Shown here in pieces: positions 1 to 11,887 of a stretch of 64,000 nt of DNA. The notes under the pieces were generated by a model. That model was given only the letters and a program-made list of their open reading frames with translations. It made no database searches and had not been told where the DNA came from. The DNA comes from Kryptolebias marmoratus (Eukaryota; Chordata; Actinopteri; Cyprinodontiformes; Rivulidae): the NCBI RefSeq assembly GCF_001649575.2, contig NC_051434.1, positions 14,437,370 through 14,501,369 on the forward strand, given 5' to 3'. The number at the start of each line of letters is the position of its first letter. The stretch's first letter is position 1. The translations under genes were made by a program, and so were the position numbers.

Positions 1-517
1 CTGTATATATATTTCTCTTTCTAAACAGATTGACTTCAAACAATGCAGAAATGCAGAAAGAAAATTTCAAAACCCATTTTTTATTTATTTAAAATTGTTT
101 TGAAATATAACACAATGTAAAAGAACAATATAAAATGTTATTGTTAGAAAATTAGAGTTACCAATGTTCAGTAAAAGCAAGATTATAATTGTAATGGTGG
201 CAACAATTATTTCTAATGCAAACCAAACATGTTAACCATGACATGACATATTTTACTTTTTCTAAATTGTTGTCAATATAATTTAAAGCTAAGAAGCATA
301 TTATTATAGTTCTGTTGTAATTAATCTCACAGCTTATGTAAACATTTTGGAACGTTTCATAATCAGCACCAATTAATACTCTTTGAGGGCAACCGGTAAA
401 ATTTAGGAGATTCAAAGACCAGATCAGAGGGACATGGATCAGATAACTACCTTGAAACTTAAAAAAAAAAAGACACATCAACACATTCACATGCTTGCCT
501 AATTTAGAATTTTAAGT
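1..517. other. AT-rich non-coding sequence
   Basis: Only short A/T runs and no recognisable repeat. The open frame at 158-490 on the minus strand has no domain, no splice context and a composition expected from AT-rich sequence. I see no gene here. Confidence 0.5.
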
Positions 518-700
518 TAACCAAATCTGAATATCTTTGGACTGTGGGATAATACTATAGAACTAACTGAAAATCGACACATAGGGAGAACATTCAAACA
601 CCACACAGAAGGACCTAAAAGAACTGGGATTTGAACTAGATATCTTCTTGTTGTGATGCTAGAGTGCAAATCACTGCACCAATATGAGGCCTACCAGTGT
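518..700 (-). repeat. Dispersed teleost repeat with 'mini-header' motif, minus-strand fragment
   Basis: The reverse complement carries the signature order of a very common fish repeat: a 'gcactgcaccaa'-type end, a 'gggatttgaac' box resembling a tRNA B box, then 'gggagaacattcaaac' and 'ctttggactgtggga'. The same motif order appears in plus orientation at 13410-13770 and in pieces at 6462, 44072 and 47911 (minus), so it is one family within this window. It is diverged and incomplete. The short plus-strand frame at 653-895 is a shadow of it. Confidence 0.65.
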
Positions 701-2154
701 AATATCGGGAAAGGTTTTCATAAGTGTAGAAGAGGTGCGGATTCATGTTCTTATGTACTACAAATTACTGCTAATAGCAACAGGTCTCAGTTTTCCTATC
801 TACAAAGAGCATTGTTCATGACTAGAAGTGTTTCTGGATGGGAAGCCAGAACGAAATCACACCTTTGCAGATGTACAACAGGTTTCTCTTTATAGGCTGG
901 TACAGATATCCAGATGGTGTTTGGCTCTTGGAGGCTTGCATCTCTTCTTTTGGGAACTGCATTTATATTATGGATATTGAACAGAAGTGATACTTGTTTA
1001 AAAATGGGTTTAGGATCCATTTAATGGCACTCTAAAAAGACTTTGCTTTTCCTAATTGGTTGTAAAACTTTATTGACTGTCTTTAAATCATTATATTCGA
1101 AGACCCCCAGCAATAGTTTGTACCTTACACTTTCACAGTTTAATTTTGAAGGCCAGGTCTTTTTTTTTGTTCAAAAGTTGAGTTTCAAAAATAACAGCGA
1201 TCAGCCTCACTCCATATACACCTCTATGCTATTGGAGCAGCCCAGAGGAGAGATCAGACGTGCTGAATCAATATGTTCTTAAATCAGTTTGAGAAACTTT
1301 TGTAGCCTGACTTCATATGGAATCATTCTAACCCCCCAAAATATGTATTTTATCATGTTTACTACTGCACTTTTACTTCTCCTTCATCTTTAGTCTTCTG
1401 CTGCGTGCTCACAAAGTTATACATGTTCTTTACTCTTTTCATACTTTATGGCATTTTAAATAAATGGCTTGCTTATAAACTTGATTTATTTCACTCTTTC
1501 CATATAATGTTATCAGACCATGGTGGTAATGAGCTCACAAAAGTACTTTATATTTGATTTAAACAATGTTTATATATTTAAATTAGCTGAAGCTGATTTG
1601 GTGTTGAAGCTATTACATGTTTACTACAAGTTGCCTCAGCAATCAGTCAGTCTATAAAGTATGAACAGATGTCATTTACTGGCTCATAAAGGGACCCTGA
1701 AATAAGATTAGACTTTTACTTGAACAAAAAAAAAAAAACCCTCTAATTTCACATCTTTATCCTTCTATATTGATAGTTCTCTTCCAAATAAGCAAATTAT
1801 GACTTCCCATTTATGAAAACATGATTCTGACTTATCAACAAGTTATCAAAAACAGACAGGAACTGGAAATGTTGTCTGCTAAACCAGTAGCAATTTGCAT
1901 GGCATCAAAAAAAAAGAGTTCCGTGAACCCAATTTCTGTCACTTCTAACTGAATGGCAGTCTGAAATGCATGTCAAGGAGCATTTAGACAGAGAAAAAGA
2001 GTGAGAGAAATCATCATATTTGGTGTTTACGGTTCAATCCTCTGAACTTTGCTTTGCAAAACCCTCAGAGGTATTTGTGGATATGTGAGTGGGCAAACGA
2101 AGCAGTTAGAATGATAATTACACATTCCCAAATTTTGATTTCTTTCATCTTTTC
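701..2154. other. Unique non-coding sequence
   Basis: No supported gene or repeat. Short frames at 796-1020 and 1043-1282 lack any family motif. A poly(A) run lies near 1726-1737. The stretch around 1440-1600 has low-complexity A/T blocks only. Confidence 0.4.
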
Positions 2155-2330
2155 TAATTTATTTGTGCTCAGTGCTGCTGAATATGCATTAAAAGCTTTT
2201 CATTCCTAATGAATGATAATAGGGCAACATGAGACTTTGACTTGGGCTATTGAACTTAATTAATTGAAAGAACAAGAGCCAAGAGGTATGCTAATGGTGA
2301 TTGATTAAAGATCTTCAAAAAAACCTATAA
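2155..2330. promoter_or_regulatory. Candidate enhancer-like patch dense in homeodomain-type motifs
   Basis: Within about 175 bases there are a 'tatgcatt' octamer-like word, 'cctaatgaatgataat', the palindrome 'ttaattaa' inside 'acttaattaattgaaag', and 'gctaatggtgattgattaaag'. These core words match TAAT-type homeodomain, PBX/HOX-like (TGATTGAT) and POU-like sites. Such clustering is typical of conserved developmental enhancers, but in AT-rich DNA it can arise by chance. No conservation could be tested. Confidence 0.22.
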
Positions 2331-2982
2331 GTGTTCAAGAAAAAGAACTTTCCTGCCAATGTCTCATGTTTTGGACTGAACTAATCTGCAGAGGGGGGTG
2401 GGCACTTTTGCACCTTGCCTACTTTTACTCACTAATGGTTTGACATATTCTCAGAGAGATTTATTTATAATGCCACTTCAGGCAGATAAAATCCTGCTGT
2501 CCACTATTAACCCTATAGGTGACATGCAAGCAAACAAAACAGAGGAACTCACCAATTATTTTGTGGTTCCTATGGGGTAAATGCCAATGGATTTTGCCTG
2601 GTACTGTACTATTCTAGTGGCTCTCAAAAAATACCTTTCCCAAATATCTTCAATGAGCTAAGGTTGAGGCAACATAGCAGCCGGGAGAAAGTAAGTTAAG
2701 GTGTTCTATGGAGAAATTGTGTTGTTTTAAAAGCAAACACCTACAAAACCCAATGTTCTCCCTTTTTATAAACTAAATTAATAAAAGAAAAACCTGACTA
2801 TGGTCTGAGACAATTGTTCACTTAATTGCATTTCTTTTTGTTTTCACTTAACAGAAAACTTGGATATATAGCAATCTCTGGCACAAGTGAAGTGCCAAAG
2901 ATTAAAACACAACAGCAATTTTCCACATAATACTCCAGTAATTGTAATGTTTGTCCAGATATGTTGTACCTGAGGTGAAAAT
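2331..2982. other. Unique non-coding sequence
   Basis: No repeat or exon is supported. The 60-codon frame at 2398-2580 has no recognisable motif. Confidence 0.4.
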
Positions 2983-3682
2983 AACAGTTCAGGTATTTTG
3001 AAGTTTGGTTCTGTGGAAAGGTTATGAACTTTTATTATCTTCCTTGTTTAAAAATAGCTTTCTGAACAACCTCAGTTTTGAGAAAAGTAGTTTAATTTTG
3101 ACCATATCCATGATTTTAAAAGGAGCCAAAACCAAAGTGGATTGTTGTTCACTTAAAACAGCTTTAATCTTTAAAAAGATTCATAGAAGTTTGTGCAAAT
3201 CCTATTTTACAGACAATTATTGATTATTTGCAAGCACAAATAGCAGAAGCAGCAGAGGGACTTCCTGTGCAGTCAGGGGCACATGATCAGCTAATGGACA
3301 GTCTGAGTGAGACCAAGATCAAACTAGATTGCTGTCATCCTAACCCTCCTGCAACTCTCAGAAGAGAGAGACGAAGAGAGGTAGAAAAGCCCTTGTAACT
3401 TCGGGTTAATTTAATCTGAAGGCCACGGGAGGGTTACACAACTCCAGTCTCAAAACTGTTATAGCAGTTCATGCAAAAGCCATTTTATAAACTTTTATAT
3501 CCCTGTAAATTTGAAGTGTAACAGTTTATAACATAGTGTTTTCAAGACATTTTTGAGACTGGAATGGTTTAAGTTAACAACACTAGGTTGTTTAAAAAGC
3601 TATGTTCAGCAGACACAATATTATTTATTCATAAACCTTCCACAGAACTCCACCTGAAAAGATCAAAATGATTGCTTTAGGT
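2983..3682 (+). mobile_element. Foldback (long inverted repeat) element, chimeric copy A
   Basis: The left end matches the 5' arm of the foldback family defined by the intact copies at 56567 and 60816 (motifs 'ctttctgaacaacctcag' and 'gccaaaaccaaagtggatt'). The centre has the family motif 'tttgcaagcacaaatagcag', and the right end reads 'aaaccttccacagaac' then 'gattgctttag'. Unusually, a second 5'-arm segment (about 3287-3500, 'gatcagctaatggacag' and 'ctccagtctcaaaac') follows the centre in direct orientation. The locus is therefore a recombined or nested pair rather than a simple element. Non-coding; the 72-codon frame at 3005-3223 is incidental. Confidence 0.7.
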
Positions 3683-4015
3683 GACTAGTAAAAACTTTGT
3701 CAGTTGCTAAATTAATTAGAAATATGAAATTGGTGTGTGTGTGTGTGTGTGTGTGTGTGTGGTGGGGGGCTAATTGGCATGTGTGGTTTACCGGCGAGCG
3801 TGCCTATTATCTCTGAGCCTGCTGTTTGTTAATACTGTGGCTGTGTGAAAAGCGAACAGTGTGGAGACCTTTGGATTGAGGTCAGTGTGGCTCAGTGCAC
3901 CCAGTTAAACATCTTGTTCAGCAGAGAAGAAAAGTGGTGGAATTGCAAGCACAGACACAATCTGGCTGCCACAGAGGAGACTTGAGACTAATCTGTAAAT
4001 GGCACTGATGACAGC
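3683..4015. other. Unique sequence with a GT microsatellite
   Basis: Apart from the (GT)n tract this stretch has somewhat more G+C than its surroundings around 3780-4015. No repeat family or exon with splice support is visible. Confidence 0.35.
3733..3761. repeat. (GT)n microsatellite
   Basis: About 14 uninterrupted GT units, followed by a short G-rich run. Confidence 0.95.
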
Positions 4016-4850
4016 TTACAGTTTGGAGGAAGTTTGGGCAAACAGAGCACTAATATTGGTGGGGAGTGTGGCCTCGCTGGGCCTGCGCTGAATCTTACTA
4101 TCACTATTACTGTATGCTTCTTTTTTATACGTTTTGTCAGACCCATCTAAAAACAAAAGAGTTTGGGTCTTCTTCTTAAAATCTTTTCTTGAAAAAGATA
4201 TCACTTTGAATCTGGAAAGTCGATTGCCAGCATGAAATCTAAAGACATCACAGCACTTTTTGCTGTGAAGCTGGATCATTACAAGCTTTTGGATGAAAAA
4301 CAGCAAAACACAAACTGTAGCAGATGTGCTACATGCAGTCGTTATTAAATTGCAAAGCACCACAAATGGTGATAGAATGGTTCATTCAAAACTAACTTGA
4401 ATTCTGGCAATATCTCAGTGGGAAACATTTGTCTAACTATGTATCATTGTTCCAGAGGATTCTGCACAACCTACACCATGCACAAAATGCAAGTATTACT
4501 CGCCAAGCTTTGGTTTTTTGCATCCCTTTAAAATAACACAATGAAAAATGGCTTATCTCTACACAAATTAAACAAAACCCCCAACAAAAAAGAAGCAGAT
4601 CAGCTTTTTTGAAGAGCACAGATTTCAACAAGATGTGGTAATGTTCATCAGCTGTACATTCCCTGGAATTAATGTTCCCTGCAGGATCTCCATTGAGATG
4701 TTATACACGCCCAGAGTGTGTGCGTGTTGGTTTTGTTCTCTGAACGCCACGAAACCCAAAGAGTTCACGAGCCTCTGTGCATCCGTGCCAGCGTGTGGCA
4801 GCATTTTCTCCAGTTGCCGTCTGCTGTGGGGATTTTGCGCTGCCAAGTGG
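4016..4850 (-). other. Two open, codon-like stretches on the minus strand (possible decayed or real exons)
   Basis: On the minus strand, an open stretch of 115 codons (4363-4016) ends in a stop and contains a good 3' splice site: a pyrimidine tract then TTTTTAG at about 4148. A second stretch (about 4850-4640) has balanced codon choice, with many CTG, GAG, CAG and GTG codons. No donor in matching phase joins the two, and I recognise no family. Both are also open in another frame, which weakens the case: the plus strand is open from 4635 to 5279. This could be unusually GC-rich conserved non-coding sequence instead. Confidence 0.15.
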
Positions 4851-5014
4851 GTCTCAGGTGAGGGAATAAAAGTCAGAAAGAAAAAGAGCAGGGGGCTTGG
4901 AGAGGTGTGCGCCTCCCGCCTCACCCATCCATTAAAGGTAAAAACCCAAACTGCTTTTCATGCCGAGGGTAATAGGGGCCTGAAAATTCCTCCAACAGCC
5001 CAGAAAAGCAACAT

Positions 5015-5020
<6 letters not shown>

Positions 5021-5051
<31 letters not shown>
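5021..5051. repeat. (AC)n microsatellite
   Basis: About 15 AC units. It lies inside the longest open frame of the window (plus strand, 4635-5279, 214 codons) and encodes a His-Thr run there, which argues that the frame is not a gene. Confidence 0.95.
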
Positions 5052-5055
<4 letters not shown>

Positions 5056-5523
5056 GACATTGCTGCAGGGAGATTTACACAAGAAAACAGCAGGTTCCTA
5101 ATAAGGACACAATCTGGTCAGGGTTCCTCAGAGACTCACAAAATGGAGGCAGACAATTCTGGCACCTAATCGGTCTACCTGTCCGACTGCTTTTCTGTCA
5201 ATTATCAATAGAAATGGCATCATCTTGGTACAATGGATGCAGGTATGGAGCCCAAACGCAACAGCATCAACATTTGTGACGTTATCAGAAGCTGCTCAGT
5301 GTAATGTCTTATCCAAAATGATAAGTCACTTCATTTCCCACATTCGGCTTTAAAGTCTGTCTGCTACAAACTGGCTAAAATAAAAGACTTGTATAATAAT
5401 CACAAAACATTTTGAGCGACCATTTATCAACCTTAAGGTGAAATTTTACAGACTGCAAAAGGCTGATGTAAAAAGTTCATACCTTTAAACTTGGTTGATC
5501 AGTTCTGTTTCCCCTGTATCACC

Positions 5524-5935
5524 AGTTAGAATCTTTTGAAGCAGGGTTTTGTGTAAAAGTTTGAACAAACCTCTTACCTGTTGTGAATAGCTGTTTGAGC
5601 AGCTTTGGTTTGCAGACATTAAGTTTAATTCTGATCAGATTAAATAGCTAACAGCTAGTCCAAGCAGGTTTCACCAAAATGGGTTGTTGTTGTTTTAAAT
5701 TATTTTCAATCTCAGAAATTTCAAAGTGGTTCATGTGAATGCTGTTTTATAAACCTGATTTATGAACAGGCTGGCTTTACTCTGTTGTCTACATTGAATT
5801 CTATGTTTATTTGAAAGCATAAATAGTATGTAGCAGCAGCTAGTTGTAGCACTACCAGCAGGAACATGATGATATTTTTTTGTTGGAATAAACATGTAAT
5901 TAGAAATCAATATAAACTACACTTGTCAATGAGGC
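5524..5935 (+). mobile_element. Foldback element fragment, copy B (3' arm missing)
   Basis: It contains the family 5' arm: 'gaatcttttgaagcag', 'aatagctgtttgagcagc', then 'gctaacagctagtccaag'. The centre ('gaaagcataaatag', 'gcagcagctagttgtagc') follows. The matching 3' arm is absent, so this copy can no longer fold back. It decays into unique sequence near 5935. Confidence 0.6.
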
Positions 5936-6461
5936 GTCACAACTTCAATACAAATCAGGAAATGGGCATGCCAAACATTTCATTTATGCTTAAAAAATGA
6001 CTTTTATGTCAGTAAAACTGGAGAAATCAGATTTGTTGCTCTATTTTTTTATGTTTCACAGTTCTAAAGAGACAGTCATATAGAGTAAACATGAAACACA
6101 AAAACATCCAACTATAAAATATAGATAAATAGATATATTGAAACAATGAAATCTACTTCCTGAGCATATTTTCATATACTTGGTGGACATTTAGCAGCTA
6201 GTGATGGCTGAGTCAGAAATTGTTAGTAAACAGTTGTTAATTTATATGTTGATGAAAAATGTCCTAGTGTTTGCGCAACCACACAAGCAATGACTGGTCC
6301 TCACAAATAACATGTGCAGCAGGTTGTAAAAAATCTGCTCTTGTATTGTATTCTTTACCTTATACTATTCCACTGACAGATGTTCTCAAATCTTTTTGGT
6401 TTGGTAGACACAATAATGATAGTTTTCCATTGAAAGTTTAGATTAGGGGAATTGTAGTTCA
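5936..6461. other. Unique AT-rich sequence
   Basis: No repeat family or exon supported. Confidence 0.4.
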
Positions 6462-6575
6462 CTATAATGAACTGGCAACTTGTCCAGGGTACATCCTGAG
6501 ATAGGCACCAGCTCCAAGTGACCCTGCACAAAAAAGTGGGTAAAGAAAATGGCTGGATAAAAATTCTTTGGTCAA
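6462..6575 (+). repeat. Short fragment of the 13410-type dispersed repeat
   Basis: 'actggcaacttgtccaggg', 'gataggcaccagctcc' and 'gaccctgcac' match in order the distal part of the repeat at 13410-13770. The open frame at 6355-6594 on the minus strand is a by-product. Confidence 0.6.
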
Positions 6576-8029
6576 TGTTATAAGTTGCATGCATTTTTCT
6601 TTGTCACATGGTCATGACATTTAAAATTTCTGGCTGATTTTTACAACTTAACAGGTTATTTTGTATGTAATAGCTCAAATAATAATAATAAAAAATAAAA
6701 TGTTCAGAAGAAAAAACAAAAAGAGCATGAACAATTTCTCTGATTTTACAATTATCCTAAGTGGTAATTGGGTAAATTGTAGATGATTATTCTTACTGTT
6801 TTGGATATGTGCCAAAACATGTGAAATTGGTCTGAATGAGTGAGCAATTAAGTCTCCTATAAACAAAAAAAACAAACTTATAAACAAAAGCTTACAAGCC
6901 TATAAACAAAAGTTTAAATATTGCACAGCAATTTAGAAAATAAAAAATAAAAAGTGCAAAAACCTAAACTTTAACGTCAGGTCATGAAACAAATTTATTT
7001 AACTAAGTTGAGTTGATGGGGAAATAAATAAAAAAAAAGCTTAAATTTGAAGAAGAGTAAAATTTAATGAATAATATACACAGCCAGTAAAATGTTATTG
7101 CAGGCGAACAGATTGCTTTTTTATGGCCGTTGTCAATAAAATGTTTCAAGTACACAGTTGCAATTGCAGAACACATTATCACCCAACATTTGATCAAATA
7201 TTAGAACAAAGTATTGGCTAAACAATATCCTGATACCACTTCAGATGCAGCTTCATGACATGTAGTCACAACAGTTATTACAGAAATAAAATCTGTATAT
7301 CTCATTAAATCCAACTACAATGGCTGTAGATTGTGACTGGTATGTGTATTGATGAATTTAAAGTTGCTGTGTTTACACGTCTACCATGGAATGCCAACCA
7401 CATAGTCAATAATTAATCAAAACTAGAAATTTACAATAGCTATGTGTGGTTTATGAGCTATTGTTGACTTTGTGTCCTGTGTTGAGGTTGTATTTTTGTG
7501 TATCTGACCTTGCACAAACTGCAACCTTCATCAAATATTAAAATCAGTCATCCGATGCAAAGGCTTGTAATTACTGCCCACTGTCTATTTGATGATTGTG
7601 TGCGATTGTGTGTGCTTGTGCGCAGGCCGTGCGGGCTCGCTATGTTGGCACTGCCATCAAAGCCTCAACCCTCCATTTATTTGCGGAACAAAGATTTGTG
7701 CAGTCAGGCAAATCATCACCCAGAGGATTTGCGTGGAAAAATAGCAGTTATTGAATTTATTCATTTGGCAACACAAGAATATCAGCATTATCTTTAGACA
7801 GAAGATAACGGCGGCACACCAGCAGCAATGCACAATTAAAGTTTTAGGACACAGTGGGGTCTTTACACAGTGGGGTCATTCTTTGTGCAACTGAAAAGCT
7901 TTTTCACGTCTTGACTAAGCTGTCAACGGGAAACTAAACTATGAATTGATGTATCATTTATCCTTTGCAAGATTTAAATACAAACTTTGATAAAAGTGTC
8001 ATATTTCGGGTTTAGGTTGTTTTATTTAA
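6576..8029. other. Unique sequence; a GC-richer patch at 7590-7830
   Basis: 6576-7590 is AT-rich and featureless. From about 7590 to 7830 the base composition changes: CpG-containing words such as 'gcgcaggccgtgcggg' appear beside 'atttgcgtgg' and 'gataacggcggcac'. That looks like conserved non-coding or exon-like sequence, but no splice-bounded frame is convincing. A small direct duplication ('cacagtggggtc' twice) lies at 7850-7877. Confidence 0.3.
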
Positions 8030-8420
8030 TGAGTGAAGTTGTCTTAGTTTCTTTGTGTTGTCTTAGTTTCTTTGTACTTATGTTACTGTTCTGAGTTTCT
8101 TTACGTCTTTGTCTCTATTTTTAAAAAAGTTTAGAGTTTTTATTTTTGAAGGTCAGTGATACATTTAGAAGTTTCTACACTGTACCAAACTGAAGGAGAA
8201 CAAATAGTAGTGGTCTGTATTGTCAGATCATTAAGCCTTGGGATTTAGTTAATTGCTTTATTGTTTTTATTGTTTTATTTCCTGTGAATTTGCCTGCTCT
8301 GTCTAACTCTTATAGTTCCTTTTGGAACTTCAAGGTCCTTTTTCTTTAGTCAGTAATGACCCTTGGGTCATTAACCTGTTTCCTAGGTGCCTATATTTGT
8401 GTCCTTACAACACTTGTCAC
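8030..8420. repeat. Probable diverged dispersed repeat
   Basis: A near-direct duplication of 'gttgtcttagtttctttgt' at about 8038-8078 is followed by 'tgcctgctctgtctaactc' and 'cctgtttcctaggtgcct'. I associate the latter wording with a family of fish repeats that have T-rich leaders. The assignment rests on memory of the family wording rather than on another clear copy in this window. Confidence 0.3.
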
Positions 8421-9659
8421 GACAAACCTTTGATAAATTAACATTTTTTATTTATCATATTAGGGTAGTGTAGGAAACACTACTAGCTAACTGATTGCAG
8501 ACATTAGCTTCAATTAAACACGTCTCCAAAACTGAGTCCACCATTTCCAAAGAACTGTGCTCACTCTTCTTTTAATTTTAAGTCTTTAAGCTTTTTTTTT
8601 TTACAGAGCAAAGTAAAGTGCTTTAATGTTGACACACTGTTGAGCTTCAAAATGCTTGAATTTTATTGAGCATTACACAGCTCCATGTCTGCTTATGCCA
8701 GAGAAAGTAACCTTTAAATCCCCACAACTATGACACCACTTCATATCCTGCTTCTTCTCCTTTTGCGGGTGTTGGAATCCGTTTGTGTCCATGACGAATA
8801 GGATCGGGTACGTTTGTCACCATTGTGGTTTGTATTTGCACTTACACACACAATCAAAAGGGGTGAGATCACACAGAGTGCACATATAGACACACACACA
8901 GATTTTATTGCCAGTGTCCCAAATATACTAAAAGTCATGCAACATCAAATACATACATGATTATTCAGAAAAAGTAACAGTCTAATAAAAAGTAACAAAC
9001 ATAGGACAGAGTGTGTCCACATGCAGGGCATCTGTCATCAGATAACTGGAGTAGGTTAAGTGCCAATAACTAGATCATAACAAGCCTGATGTGACGAGAG
9101 GTGAGGGGACCCTGTATGGTTCAATTAGTCATTAAAATCCAGAAAAGACACACTGCCTCAGTAACATGACACAAGTCTGTGTGTGTATTTGTTCTCACTT
9201 TGTAAAAACTGACGAAGCAAGAAAAGAAAATCATTGTCTTCTTCTTTGGTTGCTTAGTTTTACTCACAGTCAACACACCTCACCTCGGCTGCCGTTTGAT
9301 TTTTGGATGTATGAGCGGTTGTCTTTGTTTCATCCAAGACTTTAATTAATTTGGGAAAACAGAAGCCAACAGTGAATTGTGTTTCTTTGATTTGTCAAGT
9401 CCATGAAAGCAGAATGTGGGTACTGCTGTTGCCAATTCTGCCACCTACTTGGGTTGAAACCAAAATAAAAAATAAATTTAAAAAGTTAAATAAATCTCTG
9501 GTGAGGGGAACATGAGGATATCATTTCATGCACTGTTTGGTGAATAAAGATTATTGTGATGCCACAAGCATCTGCTCGGGAGGAAAAATCTTGCTTTGTT
9601 CTTGATACAAGATGTATCAAAGGAAAAGGGCATTGTCTGTCTTCCTCCTGTACATGTCT
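8421..9659. other. Unique non-coding sequence
   Basis: No supported gene. Small (CA)n runs lie near 8890. Frames at 8741-8938 and 9526-9834 show no family motif. Confidence 0.4.
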
Positions 9660-9990
9660 CACTCCCTTCGTCCCTCTTCAGTGGACGGTTTTCATGACGG
9701 CTGCTTGGCTGCACCGTACTAGGCCGACTTGAAAGACTATTCTCATTTGTTGTGGTAATACAGCCCCTTTGACATTTCCCGTCAGACCTGACCGCTTTGA
9801 TGGTTTTGCTACTCTCCCAGGGCCTTTTCCCCATTCTGTCCAGTTCACTGTGCGGATAAGAGCCCGCGGCGAGTGACTCATTGTCTTTCTAACATTGTCA
9901 ATCCAATTTACTGCGTCTACATGTCACACTCTATCGCTTGGCTCGCTTATGTTACATGAGCGTTTACTGTACATTTGCACATTAGAAGCT
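9660..9990. promoter_or_regulatory. Candidate conserved non-coding patch with an AP-1-type site
   Basis: This stretch has more CpG words than its surroundings ('gcggataagagcccgcggcg'). It includes 'tgactcattgtc' (an AP-1-like TGACTCA beside an ATTGT SOX-like core) and 'gtcaatccaatttactg'. Two overlapping minus-strand frames are open here, but neither has domain or splice support. The regulatory reading is inferred from motif content alone. Confidence 0.2.
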
Positions 9991-11887
9991 TAGATTTGCG
10001 CTCCCGAATCTGCATCTGCACACAAGCACATGGCAAATCAAAGAAATAGGTGTAATTTCAGGACTGCCTCAGCTGCCATGATTCTGTGAAGATGAAAGCC
10101 TGCAGGGAACTGAGTGTGAGTGGAATGTGGCACCTCGAGGACCCCTCTTTTTCTTGTAAAGAAGACATATGGGAATAAAGCCGTGGCTGTGTGTGTGCGC
10201 ACGTAACTGACACTGTTGCTTGTAGCAACAGAGGAAGAAACAGGTTGATGTAAGTTTGCGGCATTATTATATTGTCATCCTCACTTACACATCATTTGTG
10301 AGACTTAAAATGTCATTGCGTGTGAGGGTGACTTGTTTTAAACAATGATATATCGCCAAGTCTATTGAGTCTCATTAATGTGCTACAATTTCATCCTTCT
10401 TTATTCATTTCCTGTCATTTTCATCACTCCCACAGTATGTGCAGCAGATTAGGTGAGGCTGTGACATAATTCAAAGAAACCAATTATTGTTTATGACTTC
10501 TTTACCACAGAGAAAATTCTAAAGGCTAGGTAGAGCATTAATTATTTGTAGAACCCCTTTTAAATTCAAAGTTCAAGCAACTTCACTGTAACAAACATTA
10601 AATTTGACAAAAAATATATTTTTGGTGTGCATGTCTCCCCTTGCAGTTTATTAACCTGCTGATTCAGCTTACTCTTTATCTTCTCCTGACAACTAAAATA
10701 AGCCCAGGGACACATTGACCTCCTTTGCTTGTAAGAATGGTCGCTTAATGGTAAGTAAGACATTTCAATGTAAAGTAAAATGGTCGGTAAGAGGCACACA
10801 GAAAACTCTTAAAAAACAAAATGTCTTCAATAAATTAAAGTTGGTAGAAAGTGTGCAAACAGTGCTGCTAGATCAATTCACTCAGATTTAAATGGTAGTT
10901 CACAATTTACAATTATCAGTTGAAAATATCAGTCTTTGTTTTATATTTTTTAATTATCAATGTATTTGCTACCACAGCCCTACAATGTTTCCAGTCCCAA
11001 ACTAAATGAATATTAGCATATGGTCAGCTGTTTGCTTTGTAACAGTATTCAATGCCTTCCCTTAACAAAAAAAAAAAAAAATTGAGCAAATATGAAGGAG
11101 CCTTATAATGCAAATGACAGCACATACCTGTCAGTCTACAGTATGTCAATCTCAGCTATTGTTGTTAAACTCCTTAAACAGAATGGAAAAAAAAAAGTTC
11201 TTCAGCTGAAGAAATCTCTTTAAAGTCATGGATAACACAAGCACTTGAATTGCTTAGCTTTTCTTGAGATGGCAGATTCTAAGAATTACTCAAGGAGATA
11301 AAAGTTAGGTTACACCTTAAGTTTTAGCTGTGCTTTGAGCTGAGACTGTACTGTGCAGTACAAGTGGTTGTCTAAGGTTGTATGGAAGATTATTTGTGGG
11401 TTTGCTTCAAATGAGGTAAGTTTAGTTTAGCCAAGCAGCTATTAGTAAAACATTTTAAAATGTATTAAAGTTCACTTTGGAACAAGACATATTTAATATA
11501 TTTTTACATCGTAATGTTATCTTTTTATCAGATTCATCCAGTAATTGGTTACAAAGAAGATGTATGTTTTTTTTTTAGACTTCCCAAACTTGAAAATTTG
11601 TTTTGAGTTGGGTTTTAGAGCTTTTCCCCCCTGTAAATGATATTTGGTTGAGTACAGACATAAGTTGCTGGAGGCCCTTTTGAATACAAAATGTAGTTAT
11701 ATTTTTTGCTTATTGTCAAGTTCCTCACGGAGGTGACAAAAACAAGTGCACAACAGATTTAACTTGTGAAGCTTGATAAATGACTCACAGGCTTGTCATC
11801 ACCAGCTCAAACCAAAAGCCTCCTGGCACTTGTGCCTCAGTTAAAGTTGCCTCAAATTACTAATGTTTTTATTCATATATATTTTGT
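9991..11887. other. Unique non-coding sequence
   Basis: No gene supported. Poly(A) runs lie at about 11067-11081 and 11188-11196, and a T-run near 11569. The short minus-strand frame at 10566-10799 has no recognisable content. Confidence 0.4.

Noticed and set aside
4635..5279. Plus-strand open frame of 214 codons, the longest in the window
   Set aside because: It runs through an (AC)n microsatellite that encodes a His-Thr run, has no domain or supported exon boundaries, and overlaps a more codon-like stretch on the other strand.
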